The notes below the pieces were generated by a model. It was not told the DNA's origin. It did not search any database and saw only the letters and a program-made list of their open reading frames with translations. This document shows positions 1-7,491 of a DNA stretch of 28,375 nt, piece by piece. Source of the DNA: Spongiibacteraceae bacterium UBA5047 (GTDB lineage: Bacteria; Pseudomonadota; Gammaproteobacteria; Pseudomonadales; Spongiibacteraceae). Numbering within the stretch: the stretch's first letter is position 1; each line of letters opens with the position of its first letter. Where the stretch lies: NCBI GenBank assembly GCA_002415025.1, contig DIBR01000022.1, forward strand, positions 1 to 28,375, written 5' to 3'. Made by a program: the position numbers and the translations under genes.

Positions 1-3
1 CTC

Positions 4-33
4 GCACCTGTGGGAGCCTGCCCGGCAGGCGAA
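4..33 (-). repeat. Family-2 palindromic repeat (REP-like), copy 1
   Basis: Read on the minus strand this begins TTCGCCTGC, has a short GGGCA-containing centre, and continues into GGCTCCCACAG then GTGC. CCTGC and GCAGG form the hairpin arms. Very similar elements lie at 13661-13690 and 25087-25107, with a C/G to T/A change in matching arm positions. It resembles the short palindromes ending in CTCCTACAG known from Pseudomonas genomes. It sits downstream of the uracil-DNA glycosylase gene and may also act as its transcription end. Confidence 0.5.
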
Positions 34-53
34 AAGTCGTAGACCGACTCAGC

Positions 54-665
54 CTACAGCGCGCGAATTCTCTCCTGCAATACGGGCAATATGTCGTCTT
101 CAAACCAGGGATTCTTTTTCAGCCACAGCTGATTTCGCGGCGAGGGGTGCGGCAGGGGCATGTAGCGCGGCCCGTACTCCCTGAAAGCACGTACGGTTTC
201 GGTCAGGTTGCCCTTTGCCTCTGCACGACCGTCAACCCCCAGATAGTGACGCTGCGCGTACTGCCCGACCAGCAGCACCAACTCAATATCCGGCATCAGT
301 TCCAGTAGGGGTTCGTGCCACTGCGGCGCGCACTCCGGCCGCGGCGGCAAATCGCCGCTCTTGCCCTTGCCGGGATAGCAAAAGCCCATCGGCACTATCG
401 CCGTCAGACTCTCATCGTAGAAGCGCTCCTTGTCCCAGCCCAGCCACTGCCTGAGCCGATCACCTGATGGGTCATTCCAGGGAATACCGGATTCATGCAC
501 CCGCGTCCCCGGTGCCTGACCGATAATCAGCAATCTCGCACTGCTGCTGGCATGCACAATCGGCCTCGGCCCCAAGGGCAGATCCGCCGCGCACAGTTCG
601 CAGGCCCGCACCCGTTCCAGCAATTTTTCCAACTTATGCCGGGTATCGCTTGCAATCAGCGTCAT
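54..665 (-). CDS. Uracil-DNA glycosylase family protein (family 4-like, Fe-S)
   Basis: Predicted base-excision repair enzyme that removes uracil from DNA. The 203-residue protein carries the family-4 signature: a first active-site motif GQAPG at residues 49-53 and a second motif HPSPRN at 173-178. Four cysteines are placed as in [4Fe-4S] uracil glycosylases: C22 and C25 (C-x2-C), then C96 and C112 (C-x15-C). The length fits the family. The start ATG at 663-665 is the only good one. The gene is divergent from gcvP with an 84-bp gap, so both promoters share that gap. The loop after GQAPG (GTRVHESG) differs from the usual family-4 sequence, so substrate preference could differ. The family call is firm; activity on uracil is inferred. 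Confidence 0.85.
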   Translation of the reverse strand: MTLIASDTRHKLEKLLERVRACELCAADLPLGPRPIVHASSSARLLIIGQAPGTRVHESGIPWNDPSGDRLRQWLGWDKERFYDESLTAIVPMGFCYPGKGKSGDLPPRPECAPQWHEPLLELMPDIELVLLVGQYAQRHYLGVDGRAEAKGNLTETVRAFREYGPRYMPLPHPSPRNQLWLKKNPWFEDDILPVLQERIRAL

Positions 666-749
666 AGCCCCTCACTGCGAAAGAAAATCTGGCGCTAATA
701 TGCTTTAATACGCCGCTTTCAAACCCCGATTTCTGGAGACAAACCGCCC

Positions 750-3626
750 ATGGCAAGCCCTTTGTCCGCACTTGAGCAACAGGACGATTTTCTGCGACGT
801 CATATTGGCCCCGACGATGCGCAGATTGCAAGCATGCTGCAAGCGCTCGGCCTCAGCTCGCTGGAGGAACTGATCAGCCAGACCGTTCCGGCCAGCATTC
901 GCCGCGATGCCATGCAGCTCCCCCAGCCACAGTCGGAAACCCGCGTGCTGGAAAAGCTCGGAAAAATAGCCGCCAAAAATACTGTCGCGCGCTCGCATAT
1001 CGGCATGGGCTACTACGACACCATCACACCACCCGTCATCTTGCGAAATGTGCTGGAAAATCCGGGCTGGTATACCGCCTATACACCCTACCAACCGGAA
1101 ATTGCCCAGGGTCGGCTCGAAGCCCTGCTTAATTTTCAACAGATGGTGATGGACCTCACCGGCATGGAATTGGCTAACGCGTCGCTGCTCGACGAAGCCA
1201 CCGCCGCCGCAGAAGCCATGACCCTGTGCAAACGCTCGGTGCGCAAGAACAAGAGCAATGTATTTTTTGTGGATGCAGACTGCCACCCACAAACCATTGC
1301 AGTACTGCAAACCCGCGCCAAGCCACTGGATATTGAAGTACTGGTTGCCCCGCGTGAAACCCTGAATGAGCAAGCCGTCTTTGCCGCGCTGCTGCAGTAT
1401 CCCGGCTCCACCGGCGCTGTAAGCGACCTCAGCAACAGCATTGAACAAGCGCAGGCACAGGATTGCATGGTAGTCGTAGCAACCGACTTGCTCAGCCTGA
1501 CCCTACTCACCCCGCCCGGTGAGATGGGCGCCGATGTGGTGGTGGGCAGCGCCCAGCGTTTTGGCGTACCCATGGGGTTTGGTGGCCCCCACGCCGCGTT
1601 TTTTGCCACCAAAGACAAATACAAGCGTTCGGTGCCCGGCCGCATTATCGGCGTGTCTGTAGACAAGCGCGGCAACAAGGCTCTGCGTATGGCCATGCAA
1701 ACCCGCGAACAACATATCCGCCGCGAAAAGGCCACGTCCAACATTTGTACGTCGCAGGCGCTGCTGGCCATCATGGCCGTGTGTTACGCCATCTATCACG
1801 GCCCTGACGGCCTGCGCACCATCGCCGCGCGCTGTCACCGGCTCGCCGCCATCGCCGCGCAGGGCTTTAAAGAACAGGGCTTTAGCCTGCGCAGCGAGCA
1901 CTATTTCGACACTATTGTTGTAGAAACCGGCGCCGACACCCAGGCCATTACCGAGCGCACCCAGGCGGAGGCTATCAACCTGCGTCAACTCGACGGCGCG
2001 CTGGCCATCAGCATGGACGAAACCACAACCGCCGCCGATATTGAAAAACTGTGGAGCCTGTTCTCCAGTGCTACACAGCCAAACCTGCCCGACATTGATG
2101 CCGCGCTCGGAGAAAATCCCGCCATTCCCGAGGCACTGAAGCGCAAGAGCGAATTTCTAACCCATCCGGTGTTCAACACGCATCACTCGGAAACCGAGAT
2201 GCTGCGTTATATGAAGCAACTCGAGAGCCGCGATATCGCCCTAAATCATTCCATGATCGCACTGGGTTCGTGCACCATGAAGCTCAATGCCACCACTGAA
2301 ATGATTCCGGTGACCTGGCCCGAATTCGCGCGCATACACCCCTTCGCGCCGAAAACCCAGATTGCCGGCTACCTGGAAATGATCGACCAGCTGGAACAGC
2401 AACTGGTGCAATGCACCGGCTACGACGCCTTTTCCATGCAACCCAACGCCGGTTCGCAGGGCGAGTACGCGGGCCTGCTCGCCATTCAGCACTATCATGA
2501 AAGTCGTGGCGATCACCAACGCAACATCTGCCTGATTCCAAGCTCCGCACACGGCACCAACCCCGCCTCCGCAGCCATGGTCGGCATGGACGTCGTGATT
2601 GTCGGCTGCGACAACAAAGGCAATGTCGATATCAACGATCTGCGCGAAAAGGCGGAACGCCACAGCAACGAGCTGGCCGCGCTCATGGTCACCTACCCCT
2701 CCACCCACGGCGTGTTTGAAGAAGGTATTCGCGACATCTGCGACATCATTCATCAACACGGGGGACAGGTGTATGTGGATGGCGCCAATATGAACGCGCT
2801 GGTTGGTTTAGCCGCGCCCGGCGAATTCGGCGCTGATGTCTCGCATCTCAACCTGCACAAAACATTCTGCATTCCCCACGGTGGCGGCGGCCCCGGCATG
2901 GGCCCGATTGGCGTTAAATCCCATCTCGCGCCCTTTTTGCCCAACCACCCGGTGCTCGATATCGACGGCCTGGCCAGCGACAACGCCACCGTGTCAGCAG
3001 CCACCTACGGCAGCGCGGGCATTCTCGCCATCTCCTGGACCTATATCGCCCTGATGGGCGAGCGCGGGCTAACCCGCGCTACAGAAGTTGCGATACTCAA
3101 CGCCAACTACATTGCCAAGCGTCTGGCCGAGCATTACCCCGTGCTCTACACAGGCCGCAATGACCGCGTGGCACACGAGTGCATTATCGACCTGCGCCCC
3201 TTGAAAGAAAGTTCCGGCATCAGCGAAGAAGATATTGCCAAGCGATTGATGGACTACGGCTTCCACGCCCCGACCATGTCCTTCCCGGTGGCGGGCACGC
3301 TGATGATTGAGCCCACCGAAAGCGAGGCTCAGGAAGAACTCGATCGCTTCTGTGAGGCCATGATCCAGATTCGCCTGGAAGCGGCCAAAGTCGAAAGCGG
3401 CGAATGGCCACTGGAAGACAACCCGCTGGTAAACGCCCCCCACAGCATGGCCGATATGTTAGATGCCGAATGGACGCACTGTTACAGCCGCGAACAGGCA
3501 GGTACGCCGGTAGCAGGACTCAAAACCTACAAGTACTGGCCCGCCGTAAACCGTATCGACAATGTTTACGGGGACAGAAACCTGTTCTGCGCCTGCCCCC
3601 CGATTGAAAGCTACGAGGTGGCGTGA
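750..3626 (+). CDS. gcvP: Glycine dehydrogenase (decarboxylating), GcvP, P protein
   Basis: The P protein of the glycine cleavage system: a cytoplasmic PLP enzyme that decarboxylates glycine and passes the aminomethyl group to lipoyl-GcvH. The protein is 958 residues, full length for the single-chain (alpha-beta fused) form. The N-terminus (LEQQDDFLRRHIGPDDAQ) aligns with E. coli GcvP. The PLP lysine is K704 in NLHKTFCIPHGGGGPGMGP, the typical glycine-rich context. A TGGAG at 734-738 lies 11 nt before the ATG, a rather long spacing. gcvT and gcvH are not next to it, so the other subunits must be encoded elsewhere. No glycine riboswitch fits in the short upstream gap. A strong hairpin follows the stop codon. 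Confidence 0.97.
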   Translation: MASPLSALEQQDDFLRRHIGPDDAQIASMLQALGLSSLEELISQTVPASIRRDAMQLPQPQSETRVLEKLGKIAAKNTVARSHIGMGYYDTITPPVILRNVLENPGWYTAYTPYQPEIAQGRLEALLNFQQMVMDLTGMELANASLLDEATAAAEAMTLCKRSVRKNKSNVFFVDADCHPQTIAVLQTRAKPLDIEVLVAPRETLNEQAVFAALLQYPGSTGAVSDLSNSIEQAQAQDCMVVVATDLLSLTLLTPPGEMGADVVVGSAQRFGVPMGFGGPHAAFFATKDKYKRSVPGRIIGVSVDKRGNKALRMAMQTREQHIRREKATSNICTSQALLAIMAVCYAIYHGPDGLRTIAARCHRLAAIAAQGFKEQGFSLRSEHYFDTIVVETGADTQAITERTQAEAINLRQLDGALAISMDETTTAADIEKLWSLFSSATQPNLPDIDAALGENPAIPEALKRKSEFLTHPVFNTHHSETEMLRYMKQLESRDIALNHSMIALGSCTMKLNATTEMIPVTWPEFARIHPFAPKTQIAGYLEMIDQLEQQLVQCTGYDAFSMQPNAGSQGEYAGLLAIQHYHESRGDHQRNICLIPSSAHGTNPASAAMVGMDVVIVGCDNKGNVDINDLREKAERHSNELAALMVTYPSTHGVFEEGIRDICDIIHQHGGQVYVDGANMNALVGLAAPGEFGADVSHLNLHKTFCIPHGGGGPGMGPIGVKSHLAPFLPNHPVLDIDGLASDNATVSAATYGSAGILAISWTYIALMGERGLTRATEVAILNANYIAKRLAEHYPVLYTGRNDRVAHECIIDLRPLKESSGISEEDIAKRLMDYGFHAPTMSFPVAGTLMIEPTESEAQEELDRFCEAMIQIRLEAAKVESGEWPLEDNPLVNAPHSMADMLDAEWTHCYSREQAGTPVAGLKTYKYWPAVNRIDNVYGDRNLFCACPPIESYEVA

Positions 3627-3682
3627 AGCATCACAGCATGTGACATGGTGTATACCGCACACTGATGATTCGCGCTAACGCT

Positions 3683-3717
3683 GCAGCTCCTTTTGGCATA
3701 TGTGCAAAAGGGGCTGC
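3683..3717. terminator. Hairpin between convergent gcvP and arsH
   Basis: A 13-bp stem: GCAGCTCCTTTTG at 3683-3695 pairs with CAAAAGGGGCTGC at 3705-3717, with one G-T pair and a 9-nt loop. It lies between the ends of two convergent genes, where a shared terminator is expected. No clean T-run follows on either strand, so its efficiency as an intrinsic terminator is uncertain. Confidence 0.5.
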
Positions 3718-3739
3718 CGCCACGCCAAAGAAACCACGC

Positions 3740-4459
3740 TTATATCGACCGCTGGTTAACTCGTTTGCTTAACTGCTCCGCCGTTTCAAGCCGCTCGGAA
3801 TAGCGGTCTACCAGATAGTCCTTATTGTCTCGCGTCAACAAAGTGAACTTCATCAGCTCCTCTAACACGTCGACAATCCGGCTGTAGTAGGCCGATGGTT
3901 TCATGCGCCCTGCCTCATCGAATTCCAGAAAGGCCTTGGCCACTGACGATTGATTGGGAATAGTAAGCATGCGCATCCACCGCCCGAGGACTCTCATCTG
4001 ATTCACCGCGTTAAAGGACTGTGAACCACCGGAAACCTGCATCACCGCCAGCGTTTTACCCTGGGTTGGCCTGACAGCGCCCAGCGACAAAGGCACCCAA
4101 TCGATTTGAGCTTTCATTATGCCCGTCATCGCGCCGTGCCTTTCGGGCGAACACCAAACCTGACCTTCAGACCAGGTCATCAGTTCACGCAGTTCGGCCA
4201 CCTTCGGATGGCTAACCTCGTCGCTGTCGGGCAGCGGCAGCCCCGCCGGATTGTAAATTTTCGTCTCCGCCCCCATGTCTTCAAGGAGCCTGGCCGATTC
4301 TTCAACAACCAGCCGGCTGTAGGAAGTTTCCCGTAGCGAACCATATAACAGCAGTATTCTGGGGCGATGCGTACTTAACGTCAGCGTAAATCTGGACGCA
4401 TTTATATCAGGCTGATGTTCGCGATCAAGATTGGGCAAGTAGCCGTCGGATTCGTGCAT
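3740..4459 (-). CDS. arsH: ArsH, NADPH-dependent FMN reductase (organoarsenical oxidase)
   Basis: A flavodoxin-fold FMN reductase of the ArsH family. Characterised members oxidise trivalent methylated or aromatic arsenicals to less toxic pentavalent forms. The FMN phosphate loop GSLRETSYSR is at residues 40-49, and the family hallmark SPERHGAMTGIMKAQID is at 104-120. The length of 239 residues is normal. It is the last gene of the arsR-arsC-arsH operon; its ATG shares one base with the arsC stop (TAATG), pointing to translational coupling. Regulation is presumably by the ArsR upstream. ArsH assignment is firm; the physiological substrate is inferred from the family. Confidence 0.93.
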   Translation of the reverse strand: MHESDGYLPNLDREHQPDINASRFTLTLSTHRPRILLLYGSLRETSYSRLVVEESARLLEDMGAETKIYNPAGLPLPDSDEVSHPKVAELRELMTWSEGQVWCSPERHGAMTGIMKAQIDWVPLSLGAVRPTQGKTLAVMQVSGGSQSFNAVNQMRVLGRWMRMLTIPNQSSVAKAFLEFDEAGRMKPSAYYSRIVDVLEELMKFTLLTRDNKDYLVDRYSERLETAEQLSKRVNQRSI

Positions 4460-4929
4460 TACTGCGCTCCCAATTCAGCGAGTGCAGACTTCAATGCCGC
4501 GCTGTCGTCCGGATTCACGTCAATGGAAAGCAGCTGCTCAACCCGCCTGCCAATCTCATCCATAGTTTGCCGAAACGCGCTGGCCAGCTCGACTTCAGTT
4601 CCCGCCAGTTTGGAAGGATCACTAAGCCCCCAATGAACCTTTACGGTGGAACCCAGCCACAGCGGGCAGGATTCTCCTGCAGCGGAGTCACACACGGTGA
4701 TAACAACATCCGGCGCAAAGCCTTCGAGTTCATCCCACGACTGGCTTTGCAAACCCTTAACCGGTATACCCGCTTCGCTCAGGTATTTGAGGGAAAGCGG
4801 ATGAACTTCACCGGCAGGTTGACTGCCTGCACTGCGTGCAACAATTTTCCCGCCGGAAAGATGATTGGTAATAGCCTCCGACAAAATGCTACGGCAACGG
4901 TTGTGGGTACATATGTATAAAATTTTCAT
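4459..4929 (-). CDS. arsC: Arsenate reductase ArsC (thioredoxin-coupled, LMW-phosphatase fold)
   Basis: Reduces arsenate to arsenite in the cytoplasm, using a cysteine relay recharged by thioredoxin. The low-molecular-weight tyrosine phosphatase P-loop is C7-THNRC-R13 (CTHNRCRS). The two further redox cysteines are C80 and C88 in VCDSAAGESCP. This separates it from the glutaredoxin-type ArsC of E. coli. The protein has 156 residues, with an acidic C-terminal tail slightly longer than the minimal family size. It lies 37 bp after arsR and its stop overlaps the arsH start. Because arsenite is the product, a pump (ArsB or Acr3) would be expected, but none is adjacent. Confidence 0.92.
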   Translation of the reverse strand: MKILYICTHNRCRSILSEAITNHLSGGKIVARSAGSQPAGEVHPLSLKYLSEAGIPVKGLQSQSWDELEGFAPDVVITVCDSAAGESCPLWLGSTVKVHWGLSDPSKLAGTEVELASAFRQTMDEIGRRVEQLLSIDVNPDDSAALKSALAELGAQ

Positions 4930-4966
4930 CGAACAGTTCTCTGCAAAACAGCGAATAACAATGCAA

Positions 4967-5296
4967 CTAGCAGCAGTCTCTTGCCAGCCCCTTCATTCTG
5001 GCCCGCGCAGCGCTCAGGGAACCCGCCTCGGCTTTCGCGGTTAACCCCAGCACCCGGGAAGCCCATGCCGGCAAGGCCGGATGCAACTTGTAATAAACCC
5101 ACTTCCCCCGGCGCTCATCAATCACTATCCGGCATCTTCGAAGCTCGGCCAGATGCCGCGATATTTTTGGCTGGCTCAAACCCAGAGCCTCGGTCAGGTC
5201 GCATACGCAAAGCTCTCGCTGCTCGTATATGAGCAACAGCGAGTTCAGCCGGGTTTCTTCCGACAAGCACTTATAAAAAGCCAGCGGGCTAATCAC
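4967..5296 (-). CDS. arsR: ArsR-family arsenic-responsive transcriptional repressor
   Basis: A winged-helix repressor that leaves its operator when As(III) binds. With the start used here the protein has 109 residues. It carries the metalloid site ELCVCDL (C30, C32) and the recognition helix around SQPKISRHL (41-49), typical of SmtB/ArsR proteins. The start is GTG at 5294-5296 because a perfect AGGAGG (minus strand, 5303-5308) precedes it by 6 nt. An ATG further upstream at 5350 has no such site, and would place the putative operator palindrome inside the coding region. A C-terminal CC pair is also present. First gene of arsR-arsC-arsH. Confidence 0.92.
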   Translation of the reverse strand: MISPLAFYKCLSEETRLNSLLLIYEQRELCVCDLTEALGLSQPKISRHLAELRRCRIVIDERRGKWVYYKLHPALPAWASRVLGLTAKAEAGSLSAARARMKGLARDCC

Positions 5297-5302
5297 TAAA
5301 AG

Positions 5303-5308
5303 CCTCCT
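5303..5308 (-). promoter_or_regulatory. Ribosome binding site that sets the arsR start
   Basis: A perfect AGGAGG on the minus strand, 6 nt before the GTG at 5296. It argues for the shorter 109-residue ArsR rather than a 127-residue form starting at 5350. Confidence 0.8.
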
Positions 5309-5318
5309 GCAAACCAGA

Positions 5319-5338
5319 ATATATGGTAGCCCATATAT
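5319..5338. promoter_or_regulatory. Candidate ArsR operator palindrome
   Basis: ATATATGG, TAGC, CCATATAT: a perfect 8-bp inverted repeat with a 4-nt centre, immediately upstream of the arsR ribosome binding site. AT-rich dyads at this place are typical ArsR/SmtB operators. A second CATATG lies just upstream (around 5349-5354), in the same AT-rich block. The assignment rests on position and symmetry only. Confidence 0.55.
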
Positions 5339-5535
5339 ATGATTTTTCACATATGTTTTCGCACACTAGCCCATTCCTCGACAGCCACGCTTCACCAGCG
5401 CTCACGGTATAGCGGTATTCCCTTATTGGATTAAGCCGCTATTTACGAGACTTTTGAATTCTCAAATTTTCAGGTTTGGCTGCACATACAAACCGGCAAC
5501 TGCGCAGCCCCGGCCAACATATCAGGGTCAGTACT

Positions 5536-6132
5536 ATGCCTACATTAATTCGCGCTGTATCTGCCGCCGCCCTCATACTCCTGGCTACCGGCTGCACCAC
5601 TCCACAGGGCGTGGCGTGGCAAGAGTACTATTTCGGCGCTGACGACGCACAACGCGAAGCCGAACTGGTTTGCATGCGCTACCCCCAACACTTCCCCAAC
5701 TGCGACGTGGCCCGGCTGCGCACCCTGGCAGAAGCCATTGATCTAACGGGCAACAATCGCTGCACAGATTTCACCGAGCATGGCACAAAGATGGCCAGGC
5801 AATGGGGCATTAATAACCTTTCTTATGTTTTTATTCCCGGCGATTTCGAAACCGGGCGGGACGCCCATGTCGCACTGCTGGTTTCTACCGATGACGGCAA
5901 ATACGTTGTCGACAATGGTTCAGTCAACTCCCCACTGTTTTATCGCACAGGTTCACTCGAAGAATTTATCTCGGCGGTAGATGGCGATGTAATGGAAATC
6001 GAAAGAGCCTTTACAGGAACCGAAGCGCTAAAATACAAGGTGCCAGTTACAGCTCTTGACGCTGTCCTGACATCAGAAAGAAAAGTACCGGCAACACAAG
6101 GGAACGAGCAAGCCTACAACTTTATCCGTTGA
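5536..6132 (+). CDS. Predicted lipoprotein with transglutaminase/BTLCP-like cysteine protease fold
   Basis: A 198-residue protein from the ATG at 5536. The N-terminus MPTLIRAVSAAALILLATGC is a lipoprotein signal with lipobox LATGC, so C20 should be lipidated and the protein membrane-anchored facing the periplasm. A plausible papain/transglutaminase-type triad is visible: C76 in RCTDF, H111 in AHVALLV and D126 in YVVDNG. This order and spacing match bacterial transglutaminase-like cysteine proteinases. An in-frame start at 5476 is possible, but it would put the hydrophobic signal internally. It stands alone, divergent from arsR and convergent with the next gene. The triad assignment is by eye; the substrate is unknown. 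Confidence 0.75.
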   Translation: MPTLIRAVSAAALILLATGCTTPQGVAWQEYYFGADDAQREAELVCMRYPQHFPNCDVARLRTLAEAIDLTGNNRCTDFTEHGTKMARQWGINNLSYVFIPGDFETGRDAHVALLVSTDDGKYVVDNGSVNSPLFYRTGSLEEFISAVDGDVMEIERAFTGTEALKYKVPVTALDAVLTSERKVPATQGNEQAYNFIR

Positions 6133-6174
6133 TATAAAATCACGCACGACAATCCCTGCAACCCGCCGGAAGCG

Positions 6175-7365
6175 CTAGAGGTCTTTTCTCTGCAGAATGG
6201 TTAACGAAGGTGCTTCCGTTTCGCCGGCCAGTTGATAACGAATCGACAACAGGCCTCTGTTAAAGCCCGCTGTACCCAGCCAGTTAACCCCTTCCACAGG
6301 CTGCTTCGATAAAACGACCCGGTAGTATCCCTGATCGTCCAGACTGATATCCTTGTTGTTTAGCGTTGTTTCAGGATACGCGTCATAGTCTAACGATTGC
6401 ATCCATTGGTTCTGAATCGAGATAGACCAGTAGGCAACATCCGGCGCCTTACCCTCAACCACCAAAACCTCGTCGTCGTTGATCGAAAACCAGGTACCGT
6501 AATAGGTATTGTCTAAGGTTGGATAGAAAACCCCACCAAACTCCTGGTTATACTCCTTGGGAGCCTCAAAACTGTTAGGTGCTTTCTGCAGCATTTTCAT
6601 CAATGCAATGTTGCCGGCCATGGTGGCATTAAGAAAATGTGTCGCACTGTCTAACCTCGATGCCAAGCTTTCGCTCGTCTCTTCAATGGGCGCTGCCTCA
6701 TCGAGATTGCGAATAGATAATTCGGCCACCTCTGAATGCTGCCGGTCATGGAAGTACTGCCTCACCATCACCAGGTGGATATCATCGTCCAGCTGCAGCC
6801 AGTCACCCGTATAGTTGTCCGGTTTGCGCTCACTCAGTAACAAGCGAAAATTTCCCTTGGTATCAAACCTCATCGTAGCGACAGATGCATTGGCTGCGGC
6901 GCGATTCCAGCCGTTCAGCGACTTCCCGTAGAGCATTACACCCAGATACACGGCATCTCTTTTATTGCCGGTAATTTCATAGCGGTAGTCTGAAGAAATT
7001 TCGGCAGTGAGGTAGGTCGCATCAGGACTGTCGCCCAGAAACTTGCGGTAGTCACTCATCCAGTCTGTAAACGCAGGTCGCGCAGGGTTTCCTTTCGCGA
7101 CTTTCATCTCCTGCGCAGCGGACGACAATTGCGCCAGATAACGGATTCCGTCCAGTTGCTCGCGCTGACTTTCTGATTCCGACATGATGCGGGCCGCCGC
7201 CGCTTCAAGACTGACCAGATAGTGCTGCCAGGATAAGGCTGCAGGGTTGTCCGCAGCCCACTCAGCCTGCGGCGCGTCAATAATCGCTGTGCTGCTCGTT
7301 ACTCCATACAGGTAACTGGCGGCGGATAAACAAACCACAACAATCACCGCGAGAATAATCTTCAT
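6175..7365 (-). CDS. DUF1214 domain-containing exported protein
   Basis: A 396-residue protein from the ATG at 7363-7365, chosen because GGGGAG precedes it by 5 nt; an ATG 18 nt upstream lacks a ribosome site. MKIILAVIVVVCLSAASYLY is an N-terminal hydrophobic segment, either an uncleaved anchor or a signal peptide, so the rest should be periplasmic. The C-terminal third contains the DUF1214 pattern: an aromatic-rich stretch PDVAYWSISIQNQWMQSLDY, then a strand-rich end. A central segment around YEITGN and LGVMLYGK also fits this family. No enzymatic function is established for DUF1214. It follows the Rieske oxygenase gene on the same strand by 126 bp and may be co-transcribed with it. Confidence 0.8.
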   Translation of the reverse strand: MKIILAVIVVVCLSAASYLYGVTSSTAIIDAPQAEWAADNPAALSWQHYLVSLEAAAARIMSESESQREQLDGIRYLAQLSSAAQEMKVAKGNPARPAFTDWMSDYRKFLGDSPDATYLTAEISSDYRYEITGNKRDAVYLGVMLYGKSLNGWNRAAANASVATMRFDTKGNFRLLLSERKPDNYTGDWLQLDDDIHLVMVRQYFHDRQHSEVAELSIRNLDEAAPIEETSESLASRLDSATHFLNATMAGNIALMKMLQKAPNSFEAPKEYNQEFGGVFYPTLDNTYYGTWFSINDDEVLVVEGKAPDVAYWSISIQNQWMQSLDYDAYPETTLNNKDISLDDQGYYRVVLSKQPVEGVNWLGTAGFNRGLLSIRYQLAGETEAPSLTILQRKDL

Positions 7366-7491
7366 AACACTCCCCTGAGCCATGCGTCGGTATCATTAGC
7401 CAACTATAGCGCCCGGCGGAAAGCCCCGGCCTTACCGTTAGTACACAATGATCAGAAAGAGATCGAAGCCGGAGGGCTATTCTTCGGAGGG

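Noticed and set aside
666..749. Glycine riboswitch upstream of gcvP
   Set aside because: The gap is only 84 bp, too short for a tandem aptamer, and the conserved aptamer sequence blocks are not present.
705..1448. A 247-codon minus-strand frame opposite gcvP
   Set aside because: It is a shadow of the strongly conserved gcvP reading frame; it has no ribosome site or recognisable domain.
5409..5442. ATAGCGG/CCGCTAT inverted repeat between arsR and the lipoprotein gene
   Set aside because: Only 7 bp with a 20-nt spacer; could be a regulator site but is within chance expectation.
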